In this document: positions 1 to 11,501 of the stretch, in pieces
Position numbering within the stretch: the first letter of the stretch is position 1
How the letters are laid out: the number at the start of each line of letters is the position of its first letter
Assembly: GCF_000699445.3 (NCBI RefSeq)
Contig: NC_067195.1
Span: 81,214,569-81,278,568 of the forward strand
Length of the DNA: 64,000 nt
Reading direction: 5' to 3'
From: Schistosoma haematobium
Lineage: Eukaryota > Platyhelminthes > Trematoda > Strigeidida > Schistosomatidae
Position numbers and translations under genes: made by a program
Notes under the pieces: generated by a model
The model's input: the letters and a program-made list of their open reading frames with translations, nothing else
Database searches by the model: none
Told to the model about the DNA's origin: nothing

Positions 1-390
1 ACCGAAGCAGGTGGTTTTTTTAGAGGGCCACAACCCGAGCCTTTGACCTAAGGGTCTAACCCACAAGGCAGTGGAGCATCGTAAGGAGATGCAGTCCCAT
101 GGTAGCCATTTGTTCCCGCAGGATCCTGGAGCCCATGTGCACCATTGGTTTGTGATCCGGTTACAGCGCCGGACATTCGCTTTTCGTCCTCTCATTTTCG
201 TAAACAACACTCCCGCCACGAGAAGACAGTGAGTAGGACTTCCCTGTCAGAGGCTATATACGCATGGCCATGTGAGAGCATTTCGAGAGGGAGAGCGGAC
301 TCTCCCCACTCTCGGCCGTACCAGGGCATTTGGGGGCTGCCAACTAGAGGTTCATTTCCTCTTCCCGTCAATCTCCAACCATCTAACAAT
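1..390 (-). mobile_element. Non-LTR retrotransposon fragment (3' region)
   Basis: The sequence is more GC-rich than its surroundings and is cut by the window edge. Positions 1-130 match 42838-42945 closely, with shared blocks such as GAGCCTTTGACCTAA and CACAAGGCAGTGGAGC. The copy near 42.7 kb continues into an A/T-rich tail that also resembles 13850-13990. All three therefore look like 3' regions of one non-LTR family lying on the - strand. The open frame on the - strand at 192-389 has no recognisable domain, and the + strand frame at 145-402 is treated as chance. Confidence 0.5.
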
Positions 391-859
391 GAACTAAATT
401 AATTAGTATATCGAGTCACTGAACATAATAAAACATTCGTAGTTAGGATTTGTTTAACACCAAGGACAAAACAACAGGATGTCAGTTACCTCCCATTGAT
501 CAATAAACTAAACTTTTTATCTATGCTTAGTTTTTGTAATACGTTTCCAGCCGTAAAAGTTATTGATTTATCTAATTAAACAATAAGATGAAATCAAGAA
601 GGCTTATTACCTAGTTCTTAAATCATTCACATACATTCGATGGTCGTTATCAATTACCTGGAACAAATTTCTAAGACTATATTTGGGATTAACACAGGGT
701 CACTGAGTTGTCATTTTACACTTGATTGATATTTTCGGAAAAATATCCATATGATAACGAAATTTAATTAAAATTAGTAATGACATTGAAAATCAATCAT
801 CTCTAAATACATTTACACTAAAAATGTTAAGCATTAACAATGTTGTATGCCACCTTACT
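391..859. other. AT-rich sequence, no gene seen
   Basis: No open frame with recognisable content and no repeat that I can match elsewhere in the window. Confidence 0.5.
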
Positions 860-1020
860 TGTCTAGGAGTTAAGAGTTCATGCGTGAGACCAAAGACAGT
901 GGATTCGATTCCTGTCTACGGGGTCGTGGATGACCACGGCTGAGTCCCATGATAGGAAGAAATGGCCATCCGATCTTTCCAGTTTTTCAGTGGTTGTCCA
1001 ACTAAGATCAATTCGTAATT
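860..1020 (+). repeat. Hammerhead repeat family B, decayed copy
   Basis: This matches the 3' half of family B: a B-box-like stretch (GATTCGATTCC), then the block that in good copies holds the ribozyme core, then the tail ending near CAATTCGTAATT. The core is broken: GCTGAGTCCC replaces CTGAGGAGTCCC, and GAAGAAAT stands where GGACGAAAC is expected. It is a relic with no expected ribozyme activity. Confidence 0.6.
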
Positions 1021-1639
1021 TAAACTGTAGAAAAACTAACTGGTTGATAAAGTGTTGTAAGGCGCTTTAGTACTATGATGAAGCCAATTTAAAAATAATT
1101 AGGGAACTCATATATCAGTATAAAAATATTTCAAAGTTGTTTATTTATATGTTTAATGATCTAGTGATGTTCCGTTTGTGACAAAGCTGAATCACATAAG
1201 AAAAGTTCATAATGATATCAGTACCTACTTCATGTGGAAGTGAGTTTTTCACTCAGTCCAGCATAAAATCAATTTGCTCTGGTAAAGTTGTTTGTGATTG
1301 ATTGTCTCTATATACAACATAAACAAGTAATTTGTAAATAAAGGAAATCAGGAGGAACTGTTTTAAGGCGTGTGAATTAAACTGAAAAGAGCAATTCCAC
1401 AATAACTAGGTACTAATGTTATCCAGAAAGATAATAAATGCTCCATAATTATGATATAGAGCTGACAATATAACACTAACTAAGGTATTTATTTGAAAAG
1501 CAATTTTTCTCTATCATTTCTGTAATAAATCTTAAATATATTTTTGATTTTTTAAATAACGTTTTTAAAAAGAAGCAGAATGGATTCTAAGCAAAACAGA
1601 ACATATCAGTATGGGGATTTGTAGAGACTGCAGTGTTTT
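1021..1639. other. AT-rich sequence, no gene seen
   Basis: No coding or repeat assignment could be made. Confidence 0.5.
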
Positions 1640-1905
1640 CATGGTTGAATTAACGATTCCATCTAAGCTAGTTCATCATTGAAAACCTGGAAGCACTGGA
1701 TAGCCGTTTCGTCCACTTATGGGACCCCTCAGCAGTGTGCACGCACGATCCCTCAGGTGGGACCATAGATCCTTGGTTTGACGTCCGCGTGCGGGATCGT
1801 CGAGCGCACTGATAAGAAGTTTCGTACTTGGACGAAACGACTGTCCAGTGCTTTCAGGTTTTCAGTGGTGGTCTAGCTTAGATCGACTCGTGAACTCAGC
1901 TGTCA
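1640..1905. repeat. Hammerhead repeat B, head-to-head inverted pair
   Basis: The left half is family B on the - strand (tail, then CGTTTCGTCC, then the antisense core). The right half is family B on the + strand (GGACGAAAC, then GTCCAGTGCTTTC and the tail). The two 5' sides meet near 1765-1800. Both cores are damaged: the left reads CTGAGGG on the - strand and the right lacks the CTGANGA box. The same arrangement recurs at 12.2, 24.4, 49.0, 51.4 and 52.9 kb. Confidence 0.7.
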
Positions 1906-2449
1906 AAATAGAATAGGATTTACAAAATTTGGTAGACGTTGTGTACAGTTTTTAGAAGTTTTAATGTAGTAATAATACCATTACCAATAATAATAATAAT
2001 AATAATCTTGGTTTAGCCTGATACTTGAATATATCATTTTACATTGATATAATGTGAATAGTTGTATCATGCATCAACAATTTTGTTTATCAATATAAAT
2101 TATATACTCACTCATCTGTTGATTATTACTGCTAATACTATGTTTTCCATTATTAATCTTATGGAAATGTTCATTTCTCACAGTTGACAAAGACATTGTA
2201 AACATTTAAACTGAAATCAATTAGGTACAGTTAGGGTACTTTGACCTTTCGGATAAAATTATGAATATTGTTATTTATTTACTCATACCAACTTGATTTT
2301 GTCCATTAATTAATGTGTATTCTACAATCAAATAGATAGATAATGTTATCTGAAGATATTATTATTTGATCTAGTCACCTTATTCAGAAATACGAAAAGG
2401 GAATCATAGAAGAAATTAAACACCATTATTGCTTATTGTTATACTCGTT
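1906..2449. other. AT-rich sequence with a TAA microsatellite
   Basis: A (TAA)n run occupies about 1986-2006. Nothing else was assigned. Confidence 0.55.
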
Positions 2450-2900
2450 AACTTGAATGCTATTACTGATTCGTCTTACTCGGAACGGAACGAAGAATCA
2501 AGGATTCAGAGACTCGATAGGCTTGCTAGGTTTGAAGCTATCACGAGTTCACTTAATCGGCTAACGGAAACAAGACCAAAGACCAGTAAGCTAGCTATTG
2601 ATGCGTCCCAGACCCGCTAAATAGAGGGAAAAGTCCAAGCTTGGAATGGGAAGTATATTCTGCAAATTAGCCAGAAACGAGTGATAACAACAAACACAAT
2701 TCAAAACGTATATATACAGTGCAAAACCGTCCTTGGGGAGAGTTACCAAATAGCATACTAAAAGATACAACGGACCAATAGCATTTAAGATATTTCCCAG
2801 TGGGAAATACGAGATGAAGGTGACAAAAGCGCCTTTGGCTCGAAAACAAAAAAGTTAGGTCATTTCCCAAGTGAGTTCTGGGGATCAAACGTCCTTAACA
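2450..2900. other. Possible retroelement or LTR fragment
   Basis: This is less AT-rich than its surroundings and has a charged open frame on the + strand (2429-2620). A TATA-like CGTATATATACAG and a GTGGGAAATAC block follow downstream. That could be the end of a coding region running into an LTR. No second copy occurs in the window and no domain is recognisable, so this is only a suggestion. Confidence 0.2.
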
Positions 2901-3004
2901 CTTATAAAACAATAACCTTAATCACTAAATAAACTGGTGCGTACAAGACTACTGAATTGAATTAGCTATCATATATATTTAAAAATAAAATAAAGTCTGT
3001 TTTT

Positions 3005-3300
3005 ATAGGCAAATATGGATAGTGGCTAGCTGTGGAATCGAGGACGTGCGTTTCGTCCTATTTAGGACTCGTCAGTTGGGTTTACCTGCATCTCAAAGTT
3101 GATGTTTACTCTAGGACCCAAATCCCAAATAAGACTAAACGTACGTCCTGAATTCCATTACTAACCATTATCCATCTTTGTTTATAATGTTTATGAATCA
3201 AAGCAACATCGAAGCAATATGTACAGTATGCACATATACCAATAAGTGATTGATAAATTGCAATCCTAAGCATCAATGAGAAGATTCAAGTAAACAATAA
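3005..3300. repeat. Hammerhead repeat family A (Sm-alpha type), inverted pair
   Basis: Positions 3012-3120 are family A on the - strand: CGTTTCGTCC, TTTAGGACTCGTCAG, then the region leading back to the tRNA-like part. From about 3130 the sequence switches to the + strand 3' half (ACGTACGTCCTGAATTCC, then the family tail with CAGTATGCACATATACC). The junction joins two cores head to head. On the - strand the core CTGACGA...GGACGAAAC is complete, but stem I is weak (ACCCAAC opposite GAT). Confidence 0.7.
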
Positions 3301-3754
3301 CAAACGAATTGAAAAGCTGTTTTTATTTTAACGCCTCGATTTTTTTAATTATCTACTATAACAGTAACTCATGAATATCCTGTATCTTTTATCTAGGATG
3401 TTATAAAATATTATCTTCATGAAGTAATTCAATTGTATCAAATAACTGAACATGACTTCAGTTTCTTTTTAACTTACATTATATAAAGAGTATAATATTT
3501 CACTCAAATGTAAATGATATAACTTACTAATTGTATTTAGCAATGAAATATGTTGACCATTGTATTTATGTCAAAATAATCAATATTTATAAATGACTAG
3601 TGCTATGGTAGTTGATTAGCAGTAGAAAATAGAATAGAATGCCAGGAATAATAGATATAAAAAGATCTTCATTAATTGTTATATATCATTTATTTTCATT
3701 CTCGGTTTAGGTAGAATAAAATCAGTTTTTGAAACTAAATCTTGTTAAGCAATG
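3301..3754. other. AT-rich sequence, no gene seen
   Basis: No assignment could be made. Confidence 0.5.
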
Positions 3755-4160
3755 ATGGGTAGTGGTCAGCAGTGTAATCCAGGACGCGGGAAGATACAAG
3801 CCAAACAATACAAAGTGAATTTAAATTCACCCCGTTACACAAGCGAGTGGCTATCAGGACTCAGTAGCTGAGTCGATAACGCGATGGCGTATGAAGCGAA
3901 TGGTACTGGGTTCGAGTCCCAAAGTGAGCATCAACTCTGAGATGCAGGTACATCCAGCTGACGAGTCCTAAATAGGACGAAACGCACGTCCTGGATTCCA
4001 CTGCTAGCCACTATCTACCATTACTTACAAAAAGTCTATGAATTAAGGCAATATCGAGAAATACGCACAGTATGCACATATGCCAATAACAGACTGATCA
4101 ATTACAGTCTTATACCTCACTGGGAAGATACAAGCCAAACAATACCAAGTGGATTTAAAT
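3755..4160 (+). repeat. Hammerhead repeat family A, best full copy
   Basis: The copy starts with a short antisense end (GTAATCCAGGACGCG). A + strand unit follows: a tRNA-like region with a B box (GGTTCGAGTCC, 3909-3919), a complete hammerhead (3951-3999) and a tail to about 4160. The block GGGAAGATACAAGCC is present near both ends (about 3788 and 4129), so two units may have been joined here. The family corresponds to the schistosome Sm-alpha SINE-like repeats known to carry self-cleaving hammerheads. Confidence 0.8.
3951..3999 (+). ncRNA. Hammerhead ribozyme, type A
   Basis: In order: stem I 5' strand ATCCAG, box CTGACGA, stem II GTCC/GGAC closed by TAAATA, GAAAC, a very short stem III (ACGCACGT), cleavage triplet GTC, and stem I 3' strand CTGGAT. 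Stem I pairs perfectly over six base pairs. Cleavage is predicted after position 3990. All core positions of the hammerhead consensus are present. The minimal stem III is typical of schistosome hammerheads, where tertiary contacts compensate. Confidence 0.85.
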
Positions 4161-4317
4161 CTTGTTAGTTCGAATCTTACTTGAAATGTTACGTACCGAA
4201 TAACTGCAAGTATATCTCGTTGACAAATGTCAAATAGTATAAAAATTATATGCACAAATTCTTAAAGATAATTTCTAACCACTTTGAATCAAGTCATACT
4301 CATATTGTTTTGATTTA

Positions 4318-4640
4318 AAGTTTTGTTTCGTCACCAGTGGAGTTCAACCAGGTCTGTTGTGAGATATCAGCTCACTGAAGACAACGGTATATCGTGGCGC
4401 CACTTCGTGGATTGGTTGAACTTAGACATTAACACCGTTGGATGCCGGCCGGCTCAGTGGTCTAGTTGGTTAAGCACCTGGCGTTAGACTGGTACGTCAT
4501 GGCTTCGAATCTCGTGGGGTGCGGGATCGTGTATGCGCTCTGCTGAGGAGTCCCGTACTGGGACAAAACGGCCGTCCAGTGCTTCCAAGTTTTCAATGGT
4601 GTTCTAGCCTCAATTGACTCGTGATTTCAATCTGTGTAAT
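4318..4640 (+). repeat. Hammerhead repeat family B, near full unit
   Basis: This shows the family layout on one strand: a 5' body (AGTGGAGTTCAACC, GTTGTGAGATA), then ATTAACACCGTTGGATGCCGG, an A-box match (CGGCTCAGTGG) and a B-box match (GGCTTCGAATC, 4501-4511), then the ribozyme block and the tail. A and B boxes are the internal RNA polymerase III promoter of tRNA-like genes. The box CTGAGGA is intact, but GGACAAAAC replaces GGACGAAAC and stem I has a mismatch, so this copy is probably inactive. Confidence 0.75.
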
Positions 4641-5199
4641 ATTTTGTTTATTCATAATTCTATTAGTTCCATGTAATAGTTATGCATTTGATCAATTCAT
4701 TCATCTAATTTTTGAATCAATCTTTTTGTTTTTAATTTTATTATACAGTACTAGATCGATATCAGACCAAAGATAAATTGTAAATATTAAAAAAGAAAGA
4801 TGTATCATTTACATCTGGAACTAATCTACCGAATTCACAGTTGAACTCTTAACATTTTTTTGTTTTCTTATTGATTTAGAAATGGTTTCTTTTGAATTCT
4901 TCCATTTCAGCTAATCATCAATCATTGTTAAATGTCAGCAGATCTTAATCTTTTCAAAATTTAGAAGAAAAAACCTATCTTAAAAAATCCTTTATTCAGA
5001 CCCATTTAAACTTTAAGGGAATCCATATTTAAGTCAAATAGTTTTTGTATCTTTGTAAATACTTTCTTACCTATTCAGTTGATATAACTCTATTATAAAA
5101 AACTGTTTTCAAAATACAGAATGATATGTATAGTTTATTGATTCTAAACAACTAGACATTTTAATAGTTGATTATAGTTGCCCATTAAACTATTCCATA
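4641..5199. other. AT-rich sequence, no gene seen
   Basis: No assignment could be made. Confidence 0.5.
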
Positions 5200-5395
5200 A
5201 CTTCAATAGTTGAAATCATGAGTCAATTGAGGCTAGACCACGATGGAAAATTTCGAGGTACTGGACAGTCATTTTGTCCTAGTATGAGACTCCTCAGCAG
5301 TGTGCATCCACAATCCCGCCCCTCGCGAGATCCGAACCCAAGACGTATCAGTCACGAGCGTGGCCGCTTAACTATTGGGCCACTGAGCCGTCATT
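5200..5395 (-). repeat. Hammerhead repeat family B, - strand copy
   Basis: The order is tail (CATGAGTCAATTGAGGC), antisense ribozyme block (ACTCCTCAGCAGTG), then the antisense B-box region (GATCCGAACCC) and A-box region. On the - strand the CTGAGGA box is intact but GGACAAAAT replaces GGACGAAAC. The open frame across it on the + strand is chance. Confidence 0.7.
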
Positions 5396-5509
5396 ACATA
5401 ACTACTTATCATTATGTTTCAAGTAACTTATATTTATGTTTATTGATGTCTTCAACATTTGGCATTACTAGAAGTAAAACTTATTTACTTAACCAGTTAT
5501 GTTATTTTC

Positions 5510-5612
5510 TAGTATAGGGGTTGTGGAGATTATTAAGTATTTGATTGAGATCATGAACCGATTGATGTTAGACCACCACAATTGAAAACCTCATTATCAA
5601 TTCATTCTATAA
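5510..5612 (-). repeat. Family B terminal fragment
   Basis: It begins with TATAGGGGTTGTGGAGATT, identical to the left end of the copy at 48985, and stops soon after GACCACCAC. It defines one outer end of a B subfamily. Confidence 0.65.
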
Positions 5613-6195
5613 GGATTTCACTGTTATTCAACTGAGACGAACATCTTTGATATGAATTGTTTAAATCTACTAACTTAGCTGTTCATAAACCAGTGTATTA
5701 ATGATGTACATTAAATTATGTATTTCTATATAAGAAATCATAAAATGCTTTCAAGAAATAAGATAATTCATTACTATAGTTATTACTTACTTATTTCAAT
5801 GTTCAAATTATTATCCACTGTTTATTACAATACTCTAGTGAATGGTTTATTCAGGAAAAATAAAAAAAATTTTTTTTCATTTATATTTAATTTAGTAGTC
5901 AAGGTGATTTATAAACCTGAATTTAAATTCGAATATCTATTGGAGAATTGAAAAGAGATAGTAAACGCCCAATATGTTTCTCCTTTCGAGTTCTTTCATT
6001 TGAAATTGTAAATATCAATTATAATAAATAATGATGTCAATCTTGTTTTCATTTCATCGAATTCATTGGTTAGTTTTAAAGATCATTTGTACCAAGTACA
6101 ATAGTCGTTTTGTTTCAATTATGTATTTGTATTCATTTGCTAAACTAAATACACTAAGTGTATAGATATATATATCAAACAATACACTTGGTTTT
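5613..6195. other. AT-rich sequence, no gene seen
   Basis: A lysine- and tyrosine-rich 77-codon frame (5718-5951, +) is what AT-rich sequence gives by chance. Confidence 0.5.
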
Positions 6196-6310
6196 ATATT
6201 AACGAATGATAAACTCATAGGTTGAGACCCAATCAAGTGAGGTTCAATTCCTGATGAGGTGCAGTATTGAGGAATCTTATGTCAGGATAAATAGATGTCT
6301 AGTGTTCTCT
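6196..6310 (+). repeat. Very decayed family B copy
   Basis: AGGTTCAATTCCTGATGAGG is in B-box position, and TATTGAGGAATC is followed by GTCAGGATAAATAG in place of the ribozyme core. Similarity to family B is weak. Confidence 0.4.
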
Positions 6311-7504
6311 GGTTATAAATAGAACCTTAAATAAGATTAGTCTGTGAAGAATACAGTCTATAATTTTGATAAATCTCTATTTTGAACTCCTACAACTTGG
6401 AATGGGTTTGTTTAATTTGATGACCTGGGAAGATTATTCATTTTGACATTAGTTTCCGTAACCAACTAACGTCAGTTCGAAAACAAAAAACCAAAAAGAA
6501 GAAGGAAAACTGGATAATTGTTTTAACTTCGTTTTAGATTCTTATATTAGAGTAACCTTAGGAAATTCAGGCCTTGTTCAGGATAAGATACTTTTAGACC
6601 ACTGAGTTGAAATTATTGCCTAAACTTTCCAACATCAATCAACTTTCAGTATGGACAAATGAGCACCCAATGCCGTCGGTATTCGCATAGCATACTGATA
6701 ATTTAGCACATTTCGCTTTGAATGAAAGTACGTTAACCGTTGAGCTACTCAGTTCGGAAACCACTAGCTTGTCCGACTGGTACCGATTATGTTTTATAAC
6801 AGTTAGTATATTGTCATTGTTGATGTAAAAGGTCATAATTGATCACTTCCTTTCTATCTACGTATACCGTGAAAGGATTGATTCGACATAAACATCTTGT
6901 CACAAGTTTTTATCAAAGTCCCGAATTTAATAACTTCAAGTAAATTTACATTAAAAAAACTATGCTTAATGGTCGTTAACGAATTGGCACTATAGTTATT
7001 CTTCATTTAAATTAACGACAATTTTATCCTTTAAAATATTTCATTTGTAAACAATTACTACAAGATCTACACAGAGAGGGAAACGATTATTATAAAAAGT
7101 ACAATAATAAAAAGTACTATTCTTCTTATTGATTTACCATTATAAGCGAATAAAAGGAATTTATCTGTCAGAAACGTATTGTCAGTCAATGTTTATCACT
7201 TATCATAATAAAAGTTGTTAGTTGGTAGAATGTTAGCTTCATATTTCCTTGAAACGTATTCAACAGTCATTCTATAGACTTCAGATTAGTGTATTTATTC
7301 AACATTCTGAATCAGAATATTAGGCATACAGTTTCCTGATTAAAAACAAAATATAATCCAACTAAAGTGAATTAAACAATCATTTAATCAAACATTGATA
7401 ATTTCAATATACAGTGTAATCGATTACCCACCTCAGTTAAACTTGATGAATAATGAGAAGTATGAAGTTGACGCCCTTATGCATTCGACTATGTTGTACG
7501 AATA
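6311..7504. other. AT-rich sequence with a possible tRNA-like fragment
   Basis: On the - strand near 6735-6760 the stretch GAGTAGCTCAACGGTTAACG resembles a tRNA A box, so 6640-6830 could be part of another SINE. I found no clear B box or second copy. The rest is unassigned. Confidence 0.3.
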
Positions 7505-8690
7505 TTTAGCTTGCTTACTTGCTCATATTATCCCTCGTAGGCTGACAACCAGCAATCTCCAACCTACTCTATCGTGATCTCTGCTTTCCAGCCGTCGCTG
7601 AGTGCTGGAAGCTGATTGTTCTCTCCCATAGTAGGCTGTTGCTGGTGGCATTTGGTCGACCGACATTGTGTATGTTGAGTAGACAATCGTTTATAAAAAC
7701 TTGTACATTTTTGATAATAGTTGTGGTAGTTCTCGAAGTTTCAGCTCCCTAAATTAGAACTGTCATGACATTCATATTGAAGTATGAGACTTTGATATTG
7801 GTTGAAAGTTATTTTGAGTTGTATATGTTCTTCAACTGTAGGAATGCTGTCCTTGGTTGCCAATCTTCGTCTTTACGTCCGCATCCGATCCTCCTTGTAC
7901 ATCGATGACGCTACTGACCATATATGTGAAAGCTTCCACCTCCCCAAGAGTTTCTCCATCAATTGTGATTGTGTTAGTATTCTTCATGTTGCGTTTGAGG
8001 ATCTTGCTTTTTCCATTGTGTATGCTGAGGCTCACTGATGCAGAGAGTTCTGCTACACGAGTTGTCTTGATCTGAATTTGTTCGTGTGTATAGGAGAGAA
8101 GATCTAGGTCATCTGCAATGTCCAAATCATCTAGCTGCATCCAAGCTGTCCATTGTATTCTTGCTTCCCGTCAGAAGTCGAGGTCTTCGTAATCCAGTCA
8201 ATCACTAGAAGAAACCGAAAGGGGGAGAGTAAGCAGCCTTGTCTGATTCCGGTCTTTAATTAGAATGTGTCTGTCAGCTGTCCTCCATGTACCACTTTGC
8301 AGTATAGTCCGTCGTCTGAATCCTGTATGATGTTGGCAATTTTCTCAGCTACTCACTCCGTAGTTTCGAAGAAGTTTCTATGATGTTCTCCTATCAACAC
8401 TGTCATAGTCAGGGAAGTTGATGTATAGTGACGAGTACCATTCAACTGATTGTTCAACAATGATCTGTAGTGTCGCAATTCGGTCTGTGCACGACCGATT
8501 TTTAAGGAATCTGGTCTGTTGACCTGGGAGTCGATCGTTCATTGAAGCATTCGTTCGGTTCAACCACACAAACTGTTTCTTCCACTTATAGTAGTGTGAT
8601 GCCTCTGTAGTTCTTGCATTTGCCGAGATTTCCTTTCTTTGGTATTTTGATGAAGCATCCTTCATTCTCCTTATGATTGCTGAATTAATG
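7505..8690 (-). pseudogene. RTE-like retrotransposon, 5'-truncated and decayed
   Basis: The - strand holds pieces of reverse transcriptase in several frames. One matches the RT palm region (NRSCTDRIATL, then SSLYINF and DSVDR; 8378-8665). One carries the catalytic region with LDDLDIADDLDLL (7832-8140). The IDGETLGEV and GGSDADVK stretches follow, as in the copy at 59.6-59.9 kb. The low-coordinate end (about 7507) is a TAAG-like tail, the usual RTE 3' end. Stops and frameshifts make it non-coding. The endonuclease is missing. Confidence 0.8.
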
Positions 8691-9879
8691 GAGGAATAAA
8701 ATAGGAAATTTGCCTTGAATCCGATTGGTAATCCTTTCCGCTATGTCACAATACATGTAATCTAATTAATTTTCATATAAAAAAATTTCAAAATTCTCTT
8801 ACTAATTGATTTAATGATAAGTTTCTTTTGTTTTGGATTACTGTATTTCATACTGGGAAGTCCTACGTAAACGAATAAAATAGCTTTTAGAAATCATGAT
8901 TTCAGTCACCAAATAGCTCTATAAAGGTGTTTACTCCTTATTGTTCGCAATACTGTGTTTTCTCTCACCCATCTATTACCTATGAATTTCAGTTTGAAAT
9001 GATGTCAATAAAAATTGTTATAGAGCTGTAGAATTTGTTCTTGTACTGAAGCGGGATCCAAACTATGTTTTTTGTCTTTGTCAGTGTTGGTCAGTTAAAT
9101 AAACTTGTATTGGAGTGTCGGTATTCTCACTCAGGATCAAACTTGATAATCATAGCTTTACTAATCTAGGGACTTATTTACTAAATGAATGAGTTAAGAC
9201 AGCTATCACTTAATCGACAGATGAAAATTTAAACTCATCAAGAACAAAGATACTTGGGAAACGCAATAAATTTATTTTGTTTGATTGTTTTCTCTTCAGT
9301 TACATATATAAATCGCAGGTTTCTCGCGATTGGGACTGTTTATTTTGCATACTTAACAATAATTATGAAATAAAATATGCAGATCAACAAACAGATCATC
9401 CTATCATAACTAAAGGAAATATCAATAACTACAACTAGATTTTCGAGACTATTTGGAATAGACGTATCTTATAAGCCAGTTAAATAAGACTGATCAAACA
9501 AAAAAATGACAAAATAATGCGAGGTGAACGTTATCTACTAAATAAATTTCATCAGCTGTGAAAAACAATATCGGACAAAATGATCTCCTTCTTATTCTTC
9601 ATTCACATAAACGTCAAATAGCTGTCAAGCACTCCTACTTAACCTCACTTAAATTCATGTACCTGTTTAACAAAGAAAATATTAAAGTCTTGGTAAGGAT
9701 AATACAAAAACCAGAAAATTGTTTTCTACAAACTTCACACTAAAGTCAGTCAGCAATCTCTAAACTTATTAAACTAGATCCAAGTTCCGAACTAATTAAA
9801 AAAAAGACATAAACAACTACACTATCAAGAATCAGGACAAAGAGTAAATCAATCAAAACAGTTTCATTATTTGTATTGG
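8691..9879. other. AT-rich sequence, no gene seen
   Basis: A 61-codon frame at 9558-9743 (+) has no recognisable content. Confidence 0.5.
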
Positions 9880-10020
9880 TTGTTTAGGATTGCAATTGAT
9901 TAGTCTCTTATTGGCATATGTGCATCTTATGCGGATTGCTTCGATATAGCCTTAAATCATAAGCATTATAAGCGTCCTGGATTCCACTATTACCTACCAT
10001 ACATCTGTGTTTACAATCGA
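9880..10020 (+). repeat. Family A fragment
   Basis: Family A tail sequence in antisense (GGATTGCAATTGATTAGTC, GGCATATGTGCATC) is followed directly by the sense 3' end of the hammerhead (GCGTCCTGGATTCCACT). This is a collapsed inverted pair. Confidence 0.6.
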
Positions 10021-10109
10021 AGCAATTATGAAAACAGTGATAGAACAGGTAATGACAACAACCAGTTAAACTGAATGTCAACAAAACTGGCTGTTGGATA
10101 TATATTGAG

Positions 10110-10215
10110 AAATTTTAGTAGTTTACTTCTATCTGAAGTTTGTGTTGACGATGTTGTCTAGAAAGGCAATGAAAACTACATGAATAAGCTATTCAACTCA
10201 GAAATCATCTTCACC
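10110..10215. repeat. Repeat family D, decayed fragment
   Basis: The blocks TATCTGAAGTTTGTGTTGA, GATGTTGTC and CATGAATAAGCTATTCA match the units at 38930-39130 and 61345-61560. The function is unknown. Confidence 0.45.
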
Positions 10216-10324
10216 AATATCATCACATCATTTAGATTTGTCATTATTATTTAGTTTTAAGTGACAGTTATCGTATTTGATAATAAATTATATTTTGAAA
10301 AAAACAACTTTATAAATAATCAAA

Positions 10325-10560
10325 AATGGATATTGGCTATCAGCAGAATCCCGGACACGCGTTTCGTCCTATTTGAGACTCGTCAGCTGGATGCTTCCGC
10401 ATTCCATATTTGACATTCACTCCAGGAGTCGAACCCATCAAGTTATTCCCTTAGAAATTGAGTCCAGATGGACTATCCTCACAAAGTGCACGCATACTAA
10501 TAAGAGACTAATCAAGTCCAGTCCTATATAACAATTGGAAGATTTAAATAAACAATATAA
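10325..10560 (-). repeat. Hammerhead repeat family A, - strand copy
   Basis: A - strand family A copy with the hammerhead at its high-score end (10348-10392), a B-box match in antisense (AGTCGAACCC near 10429) and a tail with CACGCATACTAATAAGAG to about 10560. Confidence 0.7.
10348..10392 (-). ncRNA. Hammerhead ribozyme, type A, near intact
   Basis: On the - strand: ATCCAG, CTGACGA, stem II GTCT/GGAC (one wobble), GAAAC, CGCGTGTC, then CGGGAT. Stem I has one mismatch (A opposite G). Cleavage is predicted between 10354 and 10353. Confidence 0.7.
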
Positions 10561-11100
10561 AAATAAATTAATTTTTATAATTAGTTTACAAATTACTCGG
10601 TTAACTTCGATGATTGTAATGGATGAATGATTATTTAATAGTTGATGTCAGCTGTGTAATGTGTAATTCACACATTGTTTTAATTGAGTGATTTTATAAA
10701 GAACCATATAAATAGTATTTCATTTTGATAAAAGCAATCATCTGAAGGAAATGTTAGCATTAGTTGTGACGTGATAAAACAGTTCATTAACTTCGTGGAA
10801 TATACAGATCTATTAAAATCAGGTAATCAAATTCTAAAACAAAACTAACATTGTTGATGGATATGGTTTGAAAACGTGTAACAAAACAAATTGTTGATGT
10901 AAATGGGGAACTTTTATTGTGTCATTGAACTTCAGTGATGTTTAAGTTAATCATGAGAATTTTACACCAATTACCAGCTAACGAAACTATTCAAATAATA
11001 GAAGAAAGTATGTTTTAGAATTGAAATTTCAAATTTTATGGCCAGTGAATGTAAATGGTAAAAATATTTTCGATAAAAATTATTTCAAAATGACGATGAC
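10561..11100. other. AT-rich sequence, no gene seen
   Basis: No assignment could be made. Confidence 0.5.
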
Positions 11101-11147
11101 CCAGTGATGAAAACGTATTCTCTATATCAGTAAAAGATAAGCTCCCT

Positions 11148-11501
11148 TGTTTCATTGCCTATATGAACATCTATCAGTTCACCTGCTCTTGTGGAGCATG
11201 GTACATAGACCGTAGCCAGTGCTTTCTTTGAACTCAGATACAAGAATTTGTTTCAATATTGTTCTACAAAGGTGAGAAGAAACCCGTTAACAGTTTTATT
11301 TTTGAATATTTAATTGATTCTGATCACTCCACAGATCCACAAGTTGTTTTCAAGGTCGTTTACTGAATTTGTCTAAATCTACCAAGATTTCTTAGTATTA
11401 AACTCTTCAAAACGCCAGAAGCTCTTTTCGACCATGAAATAAGCTCTAACTTTTGTGTACGAAAGCAGTACATCATAACAATGTCTTTACTGTGGTTTTG
11501 A
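11148..11501 (+). pseudogene. Penelope-like element, GIY-YIG endonuclease C-terminus
   Basis: A single frame on the + strand reads through 117 codons with two internal stops (TGA near 11229 and near 11364) before the final TGA. It contains YQFTCSCGAWYIDR, the GIY-YIG signature region of Penelope-like elements (usual form C-x-C-G-x-x-YIGR, here with D for G). The downstream part is YKGEKKPVNS, LIDSDHSTDPQ, LPRFLSIKLFKTPEAL and VRKQYIITMSLLW. In the family this endonuclease follows the reverse transcriptase. No RT is visible upstream, so this is a 3' relic. Downstream sequence to about 11860 is likely its 3' untranslated part. Confidence 0.75.

Noticed and set aside
145..402. 85-codon open frame on the + strand
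   Set aside because: It lies inside a non-LTR retrotransposon fragment that reads on the other strand, and it has no recognisable domain.
5218..5517. 99-codon open frame on the + strand
   Set aside because: It crosses a family B repeat. Similar frames arise in most B copies (40130, 49073, 51422).
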